Origin: Taenia hydatigena
Lineage: Eukaryota; Platyhelminthes; Cestoda; Cyclophyllidea; Taeniidae
DNA length: 64,000 nucleotides
Assembly (NCBI GenBank): GCA_036345935.2
Contig: JADWOT020001184.1
Span: 1 to 64,000 of the forward strand
Reading direction: 5' to 3'
Below the pieces are notes generated by a model. That model worked only from the letters and a program-made list of their open reading frames with translations, ran no database searches and was not told the DNA's origin. Each line of letters starts with the position of its first letter. Within the stretch, counting starts at the first letter, position 1. Position numbers and translations under genes: made by a program. Below are positions 48,081 through 59,634 of the stretch, piece after piece.

Positions 48081-49859
48081 ATGTTTAAAGAGTCCAGCTA
48101 TCGGCATCGACCTAGGAACAACGTTCTTGTGCGTCGGTATTGTCCGGAACGGCAGGGTTGCAATCGTAGCTAATGATCAGGTCAACCGCACAACGCCCAG
48201 TTGTGGTGCTTTCACCGATCAGGAATGTCTCATCGGTGAGGTCGCAAAAAAGCAGGCAGTCATGAACCCTACCAATACAGTGTTTGATATGAATCGTCTG
48301 ATTGGACGCCGCTTTGAGGATGAAGAAGTACATGTGGTGGCCCTTCAAAGTCACAAATTCTGGAGAGATACCAAAGATCAAGGTGCGGCATTGCGGCAAG
48401 ACAAAGCAATTCATTGCTGAACAAATCTCGTCAATGGTGCTGTCGAAAATGAAGGAGACAGCAGAGGTGTACCTGGACCAAAAGGTGACAAATGCTGTCA
48501 TCACAGTGCCAGCCTACTTTAATGTCAACCAGCGTCAGGCCACGATCGATGCTGGGGAACCGGCAGGCTTAAACGTGCTGCGCCTCATCAATGAGCCGAC
48601 CGCAGCTGCCATTGCCTACGGTATAGACTAGAAGACCGCTAGGCAGCGCAATGTGCTCATCTTTGATTGGGGCGGCGGCACCTTCGACGTCTTCATCATG
48701 TCCACACAGAATGAAAAATTTGAGGCAAAGGCGGTTGGTGGCAACACACACTTGAGTTGCGAAGACGTTACTTTTTGACCAGAGGGACCACAAAGGAAAA
48801 GACTTGACGATCAATAGAAAAGTCATAAGCCGATTGCGAAAGGAGTGCGAGAAGGTACAGAGAATATTGGACTCGACTAGGAATACGAACATTAAAATTG
48901 TGTCGTTGTTCGAAGGCATCGATTTTAATGCAAGCCTCACATGTGCCAGATTTGAGCAATTGTGCTCGGATCTCTTTGGATGGACGATAAATGCAGTAAA
49001 GACAGCGATTAGCGGTGCGAAGATAAGGAAGGCTGACATCAGTAAAATTGTGCTGGTGGGAGTATCAACGCGTATTCCAAAGGTGGAGAAGTTGCTGCAG
49101 AATATTTTTGGTGGTGAAGAGGTGAGGCGATCCATCAATGCAGACGAGGCAGTTGTCTACGGTGCGGCTATTTTGGCTGCATATCTGACTGGTGGTGTAT
49201 CAACAATGACAAAGGATTTGGTTTCGCTGAAAATGACGTCACTCTTTTTGGGTATTGATAAGTATGGCGATATTGTGGCGACGGTGATAAAACGTAAAAC
49301 GCGAATCCCAACTAAGGCGATGAAAGGATTTATCAGTTTTGGCGATAATGTAACCGAAATGCTGGTTAGTTTGCTTGACGTGTGACAGCCACTTGTTGGG
49401 TGAGTTTTGGTTGACTGGTCTCTTACCGACACCGGGCAGCGAAAGTGTGGTAGACGTGACATTTGAGATTGACGAAAGCGGATCCGTCATGTGTCTGCAG
49501 TCCAAAGGTCGACAGGAAAGCAGAACAGCACCATGATCACCAATTACAGGGGTCGTCTGTCTGAGAAGGAGATAGGACAGATGCTGACGGATGCGGAGAT
49601 AAAAAAGCAGGAGGATGAGAAGGAGAGAATTAGAATGGAAGGGAAGAGTGAGTTAGTGGGCTACGTCTACGACACAATAAGGAAATTAGAGAAAGGGGAC
49701 GTAAGGCAAGAGACCTTGGAAGCGAACCACAAAGCAATGTTGGTGCAGTGTGAAGAGACGATCAGGCGGACGGACACCAATAGGGAGGCCACAAAGGGGG
49801 ACCGCGAAGAAATGCGCAAACAGTTTGAGAGTGTGTTCAGCCTTTTGATGAAATTGTAA
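48081..49859 (+). pseudogene. HSP70 pseudogene with multiple frameshifts
   Basis: The frame is broken repeatedly relative to the 20.3-22.1 kb copy. One extra base after the ATG at 48081 puts IDLGTTF out of frame. A frameshift lies near 48330. A TAG at 48629-48631 follows [12 protein letters not shown] deletion of about 26 bp at about 48775 removes the segment after the second signature. A deletion plus stop lies near 49360-49385, and a frameshift near 49488. Between breaks the homology is clear: [12 protein letters not shown] (again Trp for Leu), VGVSTRIPKVEKLL (second Gly lost), FEIDESG and a lid ending FSLLMKL at TAA 49857. Like the first copy it is intronless and lacks EEVD. Not functional. 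Confidence 0.9.
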
Positions 49860-51585
49860 AGGCGAAATTCGTGAACAAAGAGGTAAGGAACTTAAACTGG
49901 GGCAAATACATAAGGAGACTCAAGCTTCATCCACTTATTGTGTCTTCGTTTGATCACCATCAATGTATTCGTGTGTATTTTAAATGCACATGTACAATGT
50001 GCTTAGTCTAACCTATCCTGTAGATTTCGCTTGTATCCTTCTGTTGCTCGCACGTGCACGTTGCAGAATCTGCATTTCCTGTGGTCCACCTCTTTCTCTT
50101 TGTTAGATTTACTGGCAAAGAAGGGAACATGGATATGACAGACGGTTGGGGAGACACGTGGATTATAGAAGTCGCACGATGTCTGCATGTGGAGATGACT
50201 GAATGAAGGAGAGCATGAATATTCCAAGGAAATAAGACACTTGCCGATTTACTAAGGGATTTTAAGCAAATGCCGCGAACAATTTTTAACCCTTGCATTC
50301 AAAATGCGTTATCTAACACTGTCAAACTGAGATGAGATGCTGAAGACTTGCCCCTGTAGCCTGTTGCAAAAGGGACGGTTGCAGTCTGTGGAATTAAAAA
50401 TGCGAGTTCCAGTTCATTTTTTATTGCTACCACTCGTCAAAGCATGCGATTCGGAAGAGTGGGCTCACTGCAATCCCCTCAGTAGATGCCCGTTATGGCA
50501 AAGTGGACGTACCCAAGGAAAGAGCAATCTATTTCTTTTATCGGATGCTTAGTTGTAATGAATAGGCTCGTCGTACGAAATAGTAATAAGGAGGTGTTGA
50601 GTCCCCATATAAGTCGCCCACGACGCGAATATGTTGGAGAGGCGGAATTCCAACGAGGAAGCTGTGGTCAGGATTTTTCGCATAAATATTAGGGACAGTG
50701 GAGATTAGAGCTCTTACTTTGCGAGAGAAAACCAAAGGGAAGGAAAAAAAAGCAGAGTCGCATAGAATCGCAACAAGGTGATGGAGGAGGCAGGAGGCAT
50801 TTGTGGAATCACACCTCCGCAGAAATAGGTAGAAAGTTGGGTGGCACCCTCAGCACTGCTCAATCAGTGGAGAAATGAAACGCTTTTTGGACGATTAGCA
50901 GGAGCAAGGTTTTACACGTCTGGACGCCTTGGATTGCCACTGCTTAAGCTAGGTGTAGATCACAGCGAGGGGCATTTTCGGTGCTTCAGAATTGTAAAAT
51001 GACCTGCGATGGTGGGCAAGCAATGAAGAAAAGCAAACTGGATGCAGAAAAGCAGCTGCTCTCATCGCTGCCTGGCAGGCAAGTATAGTGGGCAGTTGGA
51101 GTAAGGCGACAGTGCCTTGTAACAGGAGACGTCACTAGGTGGCTAGACCATGACCAGAAATAGCTGATTTCGCATCACTGTTAGGAGACGCTCTCGAACA
51201 TTGAAATTCGGACCAGCTGCGGTCGAAAAGGAACCGGTGACAAAGCAGAGAGAATAGTGCGTCAGGTTGTACCTTTTTGTTCCCTTTTCTACAATTTCCT
51301 CAGTGCAATCTATTGCACTTAAGTTTACTAAAACCACTGCAGCAACTTGAGAATCGCTGATAAAATAAATCCGAATGCGCAGCTCTGTTCATCCAATTGA
51401 AGCATTACTTGTCCGGCATGGTAAAGACTTGCACGTCTTCAACCTCATCGGAGTTAGTTGCGCGGATCCGACACACGGAATTTGTGCACCGATCGTCGGT
51501 GCACAATTTACGTCGGTCACAGCACCGGAAATGAATAAGACAATGTGAAGTGGAAAGAACGTTCCCAACTCACACAGGCAGAGCA
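49860..51585. other. No gene recognised
   Basis: Purine-rich patches near 50700-50830; short ORFs only. Confidence 0.35.
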
Positions 51586-51589
51586 TCAT

Positions 51590-52130
51590 CAGTCAAGCGT
51601 TAGTACACTGACCATCCTCCAGCGCTTTGTTTGTGCCTCCACACATCTATTTGGAGCTGTAATCCCTGCTCATACTATTCATCACCTACAAACTTGTTCA
51701 TACCAGAGTCAGCATACCGCTTCATTCCCTCGAGTGTGCAGTCACCAACGAATGAGAAGAAGCGTGAGACTGTGACAAATTGTGATTGGAGGAAAGGCTT
51801 CCATTCAGCACGCCTCGTGGCGAAGCAGGCGTAGACGTCAAAGAAACTGTGATTTGGAGGCTTGTGGTAATGAAAGCATTCTCAGACCACAATTACCACA
51901 CGTTGTCCCCAACGGTGCTTCCATTACGCCTAAATCGGGTGGTGCCGCCTAAACGAGTTGCGTGTTGGTTGGTTGGATAGAGCCACCCATATAGAATTCC
52001 AGCGTCAGCAGCCGCCACATTTAATTGCAAATACGTTTGTGCTTTTCCTAACTATCCTGGCAGTAACACCATTCCTCCTGTCTAACTGGAGAAAGGCTGG
52101 CTGACCTAGTGATAGCAAAAGGGGTAAGTG
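51590..52130 (+). repeat. HSP70-flank repeat, copy F (no HSP70 ORF)
   Basis: Promoter-like part 51655-51850: CACCTACAAAC, CCCTCGAGTGTGCAGTC and GAATGAGAAGAAGC, then GTCAAAGAAACTGTGAT. The tail is 51900-52010 and the end segment 52060-52120. Order and spacing match copy B. The TATA word is altered. Confidence 0.6.
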
Positions 52131-53250
52131 CTGGTGTATCCTGTCTTTAGCAACACTGATCGCCTAAGACTACATGCCTCATGTTTGCTACTGGCATTTG
52201 GCTGTTGGCGTTAGCGGGCAAAAGTGTCTCTCTGCATTTGAGACCGCTGTCAGCCAATGCGGTCCCTGCACTGCTTATGGCGAGTTCATTATTTCATTCC
52301 TTACCTTCCTATCCATAACCCCATGCAGTTATTTCTAAACTCATGGCTGTATTTATCTCAATGTTGGTGTCTTCCAATGCATTTTATGTTCATGCATTCC
52401 TGCACGCTTGTTTGCTCCCAACTTTGTCACGCAACCTCGACCCTTTTAGTTTTGAGAATCTAGTCATCTACTATCTTATCCGTTCTCGACACTATTTGGT
52501 CATTATAAGACTACTTATCTGCTTAATCTCACTTTTTGGTTGGCTTTGAAAGCGTTCCTATCTGGACTTGGATTTGTACTGATTACTAAGTTTTAAAGCC
52601 GTCCTGAAGTCACTTACTTCTTAATGGGTCCAGAATAGATGCGGACATTCGTCAGACTTCGTCTAAATATGCCTTTTCATTAAATGTAATTCCAGTGATA
52701 GAACAACAACTCCTTTTTTAAGACGATGAACCCGTTAATTACTTTGCTAACCACTTATCGCCTCCTTGAGCCCTGTGAATGATAAAATAAACCCTCACCG
52801 CGATGACCAGTAAAGAATGATGCTTCACTACCATTGTAGTTATGAGGGAAGTCGCTGTACCTCTTCGGATTGGGAATCCAAAGTTTGGCATGATTGTGAC
52901 ACCTTGCTGTAAGAATTTGCATGTAGCAGCTGTCAATAGCTTGGATTATGCCTTGCATTGACAGTAGATCAGATCAGTCCTTTTTGCATCCCTTTTAGCA
53001 CTGCAGATGTCTGCGGTTTGTCAGTGGGAACACACGTCTCGTTAAGAATGTAGGAGAGTCAATGATGCACACGAATTGTCCGGTCGGTGACCAGACGCGT
53101 AGGTCGTAATGGCTGTAATGTGTCTCGAGATTGGGGAGTAGAGCAAGGAGATCTACGAATGAAAAACGTAATTACAGACGTGGTCGGATGTGTAAGGCTT
53201 GCTGACATCAATTTGATCAAGGTTTCCAAATTTTTATTCAGGAAATCACA
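52131..53250. other. No gene; repeat fragment
   Basis: 52870-53010 matches the end of copy B (27520-27600) and 30400-30530. The rest is unassigned. Confidence 0.35.
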
Positions 53251-53254
53251 GAAA

Positions 53255-53640
53255 TTTGTTTCAAGTGTGCTTTTATATGCCCATCGAAACATTTCTCATC
53301 TGTCAACGTTGGTCATTACCGAACTTATCGCATTTCAGCTGCTTCGGTACCGGAGGCAATGATGAACGGCTGCCGCTGAATGTTAAATCGAAAACGTGGT
53401 CCTTTGAGGTACTTCCGTTTGAGGTTCTAATCCTCAGAGTCACGTGGTACAAGGATTGGTCAAGCTACTACAACTTGGGGAGTTTGGCAACCTGGCCCTT
53501 CGACAAAGTGTTTCCGTCACTGCATTACACGGTGAACCACATATTTTTGCTCTTGAAATATTTTGTGAATGCTAAAAATTTGGCGATTTTTATGTTAACG
53601 CACTTCACATATGTATATATTCATAGATAAGTCAAGACCA
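53255..53640 (+). repeat. Repeat R3 copy b (coding-like)
   Basis: Inverted match of 16050-16400. An open frame from 53256 to 53630 contains FGTGGNDERLPLNVKSKTWS and WYKDWSSYYNLGSLATWPFD. It could be a decayed exon or mobile-element fragment. No family recognised. Confidence 0.45.
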
Positions 53641-56340
53641 ATGCCTCAGGCGAACAACAGCTCATAAGTGGCACATGGGTCCTGATCCGCCATCTAGGCC
53701 AGCCTCGATGTGGCGATGAGGAGATGTTAGCGAAGTAGTGTACTGCCGAAAACGCGGTAGAAAAAAAGAAAGTTGCCTAATAAAGCAAAGGTGTTGAGTG
53801 GAACTTTTCTATGCTCTCTGCGATGCCGTCTGTAGGTGGTTGGACTAGAGAGAAAGCGACTGCGATCTACATTATAGCTATTACGTCCATCTACCTCAAA
53901 CAATACCTGCTTAGTAATCCAAGCCTTACGGATTCGATTATTAGGATTTGGAACCACTGACTGATTCTGTTTAGCATGTGTTTGCGTGGTCGAGCCCTCA
54001 CCGCTCGCCTAACTAGATACCCATACCCCTACGCAGAGGAGTAGGCAAAGGAGGTCTCAGTGAGTCCCTAGAGGGTTGGCAGCTGACCAGTGAAGAAAGT
54101 CTAATTTTAAGCCACAGAAGCTGAGAGGTATCGGCGGTGCGAGATAACGCGAAATGACACCTATCTCTGATATGTTTAAATAAGTCATCGCGCAATAAAA
54201 TCAATTTTGGGTTTCAGCTCCTACATGCATTTTAATCGTCTTTAGACGCTTTATAGTCACCCCAGCATTGCCGAATCATTTGGTTGTTTGCATTTCCTTC
54301 GCAAACCCATTAGCCTCTTCGCATTAAAAACATTTGTAAATGAGAAAGCAATGGCTTTTGCTTCCTGAAATTAGCAGCTGTTATTGTTTTTTTCGTAATA
54401 AAACCAGTCATTTTTATAATTTAGTGGTTACTGTTACTTAAGATGGGCAGTTACTCCTTTGCGTCAAATATATGTGACATGGGTAATGTTTTAGGCAAGA
54501 AGGATTGGTCGTGCTGTCTCGCGGATCCGATGCATTAATTAAGATCAAAATGATCAAAAACGTGAGTATTTTGTTCAATTAACGGCATTCCTTCGATCTA
54601 AGCCTGCGTTTTAGCGGTCGCGGAATAGTCCCTGGGATGCAGCACTTTGTATTTGTATTTCTGTCAGTTATTTAGTTGAACTTCTTTGTCGAATGAAAAC
54701 TTTTACGTGACTGTTGCCTTGAACTGGCGTATTATATTTTGGAATGGAGTTGGCAATTCGTCCATGTCAGAGCGGGATGGGATCGCTGTGAGGCTTATTG
54801 AATGCATTAGCTGATGCACACTCCCGTTCTAGTCGGTTTATAGGCCAAATATCTGTGGGTTGCTCCAGTAAAAATTGCCGTTGCCTCCTAAGCCATTTTG
54901 TGGCAAGCCAATTTTTCTACTGGCCAGTTGTCAGACCTCCACATTTACGAATGTAATTTGCGGCAGAACTTAATCTACCGCATTTCGCGGCCTATTCAGC
55001 ATTCTTGCACGCCTTGCCTACATTCAGTGAAAAGGTGCTCGTTTAAAGAAAAACGCCATCTTTAAAAGGATAAATCGCTTTGTTGCCAACAGCAACGCCT
55101 TTACCGGCCTTTTTTTGATGAGTATCTTACTGAAAAGTTAAGGGCTGCGCTAAAAGTTCGCAGCACTTAGAAATATAATTCACTTCAGGATGAACAAGTT
55201 AATTAGTCTGGATGACAAAAGCATTGCTCCTTACAAGCGCAAAAGAAAACTAGCTCGATTATCATACATGTCTTTCGTACATTCCAATTAATGTGAGGGA
55301 AACTTGTGCTTTGGGTAACTGTGACTTACATCCGTGGATAATTTAAACGAACTTGCCTTTTTCCGCTGGAAAGCACATATTCTTGCATTGGATGAAGCTA
55401 ACCGAATGAATCGGTCGTCTTCCACTAAAACTTAAATTGGTTCTGCATTCAACCTCAAATGTCTTAATGGTCCCCTTACTGAAGGAAGTGATCTTCTACC
55501 TATGCTTAGTAGTCCACACGGTTTGATTGGCCAAAATGCCGAAGCCACAACTTTTGAGAGTAATGCTTTCTGTAAACAAAATTTTAACGTTTGACTTGCA
55601 TCTGATGAGCCTATGGTGAAGTTATCCCAAAATCTGCAACGATGCGTGCGGCTGATTTGTGGACAAACAATTTCGCCCCCATTGGCTACTTCAAGTGTAG
55701 TCTGCGGCCAGCCCAACTTTAACGGTTCGCAACTGCCGCTGGTGTGGCTGGTTCTGCGTATGCACCCAATTTTATCACTCTTTTCCCCTTGTGTGTGTAG
55801 TTTTTGCCACTCTGATAAAAGTGATTTCGGTCTTTTGAAACTCTCTACAACGTTTGATTGTTGCGTTGCTGCAGCCTCATTTACTTTGTAATCCAAACTG
55901 GAGATGAGCCGTGATACAATCTAAGGTTGAACAAAGGTGAGTGCTTTGCAGGCTGACTATGTGATCCCATGCGAAACGTTGAGATTCGAATTAGAACATG
56001 GTGAATATTGCAGAATGGAACTTGACCAGCTTGATTGAGGAATCAAGGAGCATAAGACCAACCAGTTAACTGGTAGCTTAGTGAGTGGATTGCATCCGTT
56101 AGCGGTCTGAGCATTATAAAATAGTATGCACAAATAGAAAAGGAATCTTCAGCAACATATTTGGCTTTGATGTCAACGCAGGTGTCTACGTCTGGCCCCT
56201 TGAGTGGAAGTCCCAAAAAAGGTTAGCCGGATTACGCTTTAAGAACATGCTACCCTCATTGTTTTCCACTAGATCGCACTAACTAAACCACTCATTTTTG
56301 GTGGAAAGCTATGCCTCTTCTTCTAATTTCTGAACGTACT
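53641..56340. other. No gene recognised
   Basis: The longest frame (55432-55896, minus, 154 codons) has no recognisable motif. Its composition is plausible for protein but no splice or poly(A) context was found. Confidence 0.3.
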
Positions 56341-57500
56341 ACCACGCACATTGGTAATCACAGTTCCGCCAACTAACAGGGTTCCTTTCCTCTAATTTCC
56401 CTTCCCTTCTCTTTTGTTCTGTTTTTCTTACCCGCGTAACCTTACTTATCTGTTTGTCATCTCCCCTTAACCTCTTCCGACCCACCAATATCACGTCTAC
56501 TGATCATTCCCTCTGCCTCTATCACTTCGCTCGCAATCAACATCCTTCATTTCTCTCTTTTCTTACCCATCACCTTGCTGTGCTTGTTTTTATTTTTGTA
56601 TAGTAGCTACGAACGCAAAAGTGAGGGCTCCTTTATTCCTTCATCCTTCCCTTTTAGCGCTGTTGTTGTACTCTGCATTGCACCCCACTGACACAAATCA
56701 TTCATTTCGATGCATATCATTTATAAAAAGAGGAACCAAACAATTACACAAAGAGAGCCAAACGCTCCTTTTTCCTTATGCATGACTTTGGCTTCATCAA
56801 ATGCTCTTTTGACACTTTTCTTTTCATCATTTTTCTTACCGTCACATATGTGAGACGCACATATTTATTCGCCCATTCCCTGCCTCCCTCTCACCTTCTT
56901 CTTGAAATCTATTATGTGTCTAACATTTCTTTTTTTTCGATTTTGTTCTTTCTTCGTCTACTTCCTTTTCAATGCCCTTCATAAGTGAAAAACGATCATT
57001 TGTCTGCCTTTTCCCCCTTTCATATATTGTTGACATGTTGTTTTCGTTTTTCGCCTTTTTATTCACTCTTATTTTGTATTTTTCTTCAAAGCAATTAAAA
57101 TAATCATTCGTTTGAGCAATTGCTTTTTTCTTCTTATTGGGCTTTACTTAACAATCCTCGCATTTTATTTCGCCGTCTGACATGCCTGACACACAATTAT
57201 ATTAAAAATTTATCATTCTCTTCTGCTCCCTTTCTTGTCCCTATCACTGATAGTGTTAGTTCAAGTCCTATACATAGACACATACCTACATTCCCTCCCC
57301 CTCCGCCGCCATCCTTCTCTGCCACCCTGCTTTCCATTTCATTGGCACAGACAAACGCTTGCCTTCACCCTAACGCCTTCATTCGCCACTCCCCTCCTTC
57401 ATTTAATCGTCGTAGAGGTCTAGCCCTTCTCCTCATCTTGCTGCTACTCTTCTTTATAGATGGTAGGAAAATTGCAACACATTAATGAATGCGTCATGCC
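56341..57500 (+). repeat. Pyrimidine-rich tract, includes R5-type copy
   Basis: CT-rich on the plus strand. 57280-57400 shares CAGACAAACGCTTGCCTTCA-type sequence with the reverse complement of 59690-59780, so a copied unit is present on both strands. A palindrome-like CGTCACATATGTGAGACG lies near 56840. ORFs here are low complexity. Confidence 0.5.
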
Positions 57501-57784
57501 GTCAGAGGACTCACTTCTCTAATAAGCATATAAGGATCCAATTGAACTCACCTTTAATCAAGTTTCAACTAAAGTCAAGAACTTTTCCTTTTACAGGTTA
57601 GTCACGTCTATCATCACGTTTTTCACTCGTGGACCTCTCTGCACTAGTCCCTCAACGTTAAAGCCTTCATATATCATCTTCTACACTGCTACCTTCATCT
57701 TGCGTACTAGACTCGGATAAAATACATTAAAGTCGCCTCTTCCCACTCTCTTTGTTCATATTAGGTCATTTCAATGGTTAACAG

Positions 57785-57831
57785 GATCCGTTACACATGG
57801 AGATGCCTAAACCAGACCCACCACAATGCTG
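57785..57831 (+). CDS. Small internal exon (47 nt)
   Basis: The acceptor TGGTTAACAG and donor GTAAGCC flank DPLHMEMPKPDPPQC. It is likely part of the gene whose last exon ends at 58825. Further in-frame coding-like sequence follows at about 57970-58070 (TKNLFIDSLLERNVSEHSS). Confidence 0.35.
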
Positions 57832-58205
57832 GTAAGCCTTGCTGATGGGGGGAAAGGAAATCGAAAACAAAATAAAGGCAGAAAATTTGACCTAACCTAC
57901 TGTATAAATAAGTTGAAACCATACTGCCAAGCATTGCCACCAGAAAATTACTGCAATAAGGTGTTATAATCATGCCAAACTTTACAATCTTAACTAAAAA
58001 CCTATTCATCGACTCCTTATTGGAACGGAACGTCAGCGAGCATTCATCCTGCACTGATCATCCTAATACAGATTGATTCCATCATTTTCAAGGTTCAAGG
58101 AGGAGATAGTTGGGTAGCAAAGAAATTGAGAATGTTGTTAGCTTACAAAAATGGCACGTTAATTTACCACTCTGAATTCGCATGTTGTAGAAAGACTTAC
58201 GTCAG

Positions 58206-58282
58206 GGAAGCATTGCCGAATTGATGGATCTGATAAACGACCGTATCCATCGTGGTCTCATTGAAGAGAAGATGAATTTATG
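58206..58282 (+). CDS. Internal exon
   Basis: After ACTTACGTCAG the frame reads GSIAELMDLINDRIHRGLIE, then EKMNLW, ending at a possible donor GTGAAA (58283). That donor leaves phase 2, whereas the final exon needs phase 1. Either an exon is missing or an earlier donor (58249 or 58241) is used. Confidence 0.35.
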
Positions 58283-58370
58283 GTGAAATAAGTATGTAGT
58301 AACCAGTAAAAATTTAGTCGAAAAATAGGGCGAGAGGGTAGATTGATGGATAGGTGGACAAAGAGGGCGA

Positions 58371-58592
58371 TAGTTCTGAGTTGGGTAAATGCATCAATGG
58401 ACTCACAGGTAGGCAGGTCAGCCGGCGTATAGGTGGATAGTTAGATGGGCAGACTGACATGCTGTGCTTAGAGGGTAGAGCGAAAAAAGGCTTTCGCCAA
58501 CAACATGGCAAATGGTGGGCAAATGTGAGTCAAATGTTTGCTTTTGTTCGCCGCAGCAACGTCAGCAATTGGTAGCTTTCGTTGCAAAAATG
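58371..58592 (-). repeat. Inverted repeat R6, left copy
   Basis: The reverse complement matches 63241-63449. Shared features are GATGCAT near the outer end, CCTGCCTACCTGTGAGTC, CATGTTGTTGGC(A/G)AAAGC and GGCAAATGTGAG(C/T)CAAATGTTT. The copies are about 4.7 kb apart and face each other. Confidence 0.6.
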
Positions 58593-58825
58593 AATACATG
58601 GGTTTTTCTAGTCAACAAGGAAGGTTGGCGAAGGCACTCAAACAATCCGCTGTGACAATTTACGGAGCACAGTTACACGAATTACCTCGCACAAGAACTG
58701 CACGCGCTGAAGGATCACTTCCTCATCTATTGCTGAAAACACCCCAGACACACGCGTTGAGCTATATCATTCTCAACGAAAGCAAAACGACTACCGATAG
58801 CACAGTCTGCTTCAAGAAGAATTAG
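58557..58825 (+). CDS. Last exon of a plus-strand gene, function unknown
   Basis: A strong acceptor (GCTTTTGTTCGCCGCAG) is followed by 88 codons and TAG. It begins TSAIGSFRCKNEYMGFSSQQ, then GRLAKALKQSAVTIYGAQLH, and ends STVCFKKN. Codon pattern and residue mixture are convincing. The acceptor and first codons overlap an inverted repeat shared with 63.24-63.45 kb. Confidence 0.5.
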
Positions 58826-59630
58826 AGTGCTTTAACCGCTGGCATAAGCAGCAGATGAAGGCACCCACCAACCATCCTACTTACTAAACATCATCGAGGA
58901 GTGACGGTCAGTCAGCAGAGCACAGCAAAACACAACCAACCCAACCACTGAGGAGGACACTGGAGAGAGGCCTTAACGCAAGCACAACTAGCTCATGTCC
59001 TTCTCCTTTCTGGGACATGCCTCCGTGTTTGGAAATTCTGCGAAGAAACACCAGTGCCTCCTTCTGTCCGAAGCTTGCTGCACCCATCTTATTAAAACAG
59101 GCTAAGTGGAGACAACAACGTGTATCAAACATTGGGGACCCACGTATACAGGCGACGATAGACGATGACAGACTGATAGCTAACTAAATCCTTCTTTCCT
59201 TAAATGAAGGGGCAAGTATCAGTTTCCTGTTCTCCAGCATATATTGATTTCATCAGAAGGCTAGGAGGAGTAAGAAAGAGTGGGCTCAGCGCCAATACCT
59301 TTTAGTAGTACAAACCATCCGTGTGCTGCTGGTAGAGAAATATGCTAAAACAAAACCAAAATCTATTCGCGTAGCAGTTGAAAGATGCAAAATCTAGAAT
59401 GACTAAGGAACCAATTGTACTAAACAACCAAAAGGTGGCAAAAAACAGAGCATGCTTAAAGGCGATCTGAGTTGAAATACCCGTGTCTAATGCTTATTAC
59501 AAATAAGGAGAAATTTTACAACGCGGTGACACAGTCAAAATGCAATAGATTTTGTGGTTATTCTTTATCTCTTAACAAAACGAATCTCGCCAGCCAGACT
59601 TCTGCGGTTAATCGATGAATGGAAGAAAGA
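58826..59630. other. 3' flank, no further gene recognised
   Basis: Presumed 3' untranslated or intergenic sequence. The first clear AATAAA on the plus strand is at about 59690. Confidence 0.3.
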
Positions 59631-59634
59631 AGGG

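Noticed and set aside
48112..49505. Minus-strand ORFs up to 189 codons across the second HSP70 copy
   Set aside because: Antisense shadows; they translate the complement of known HSP70 motifs.
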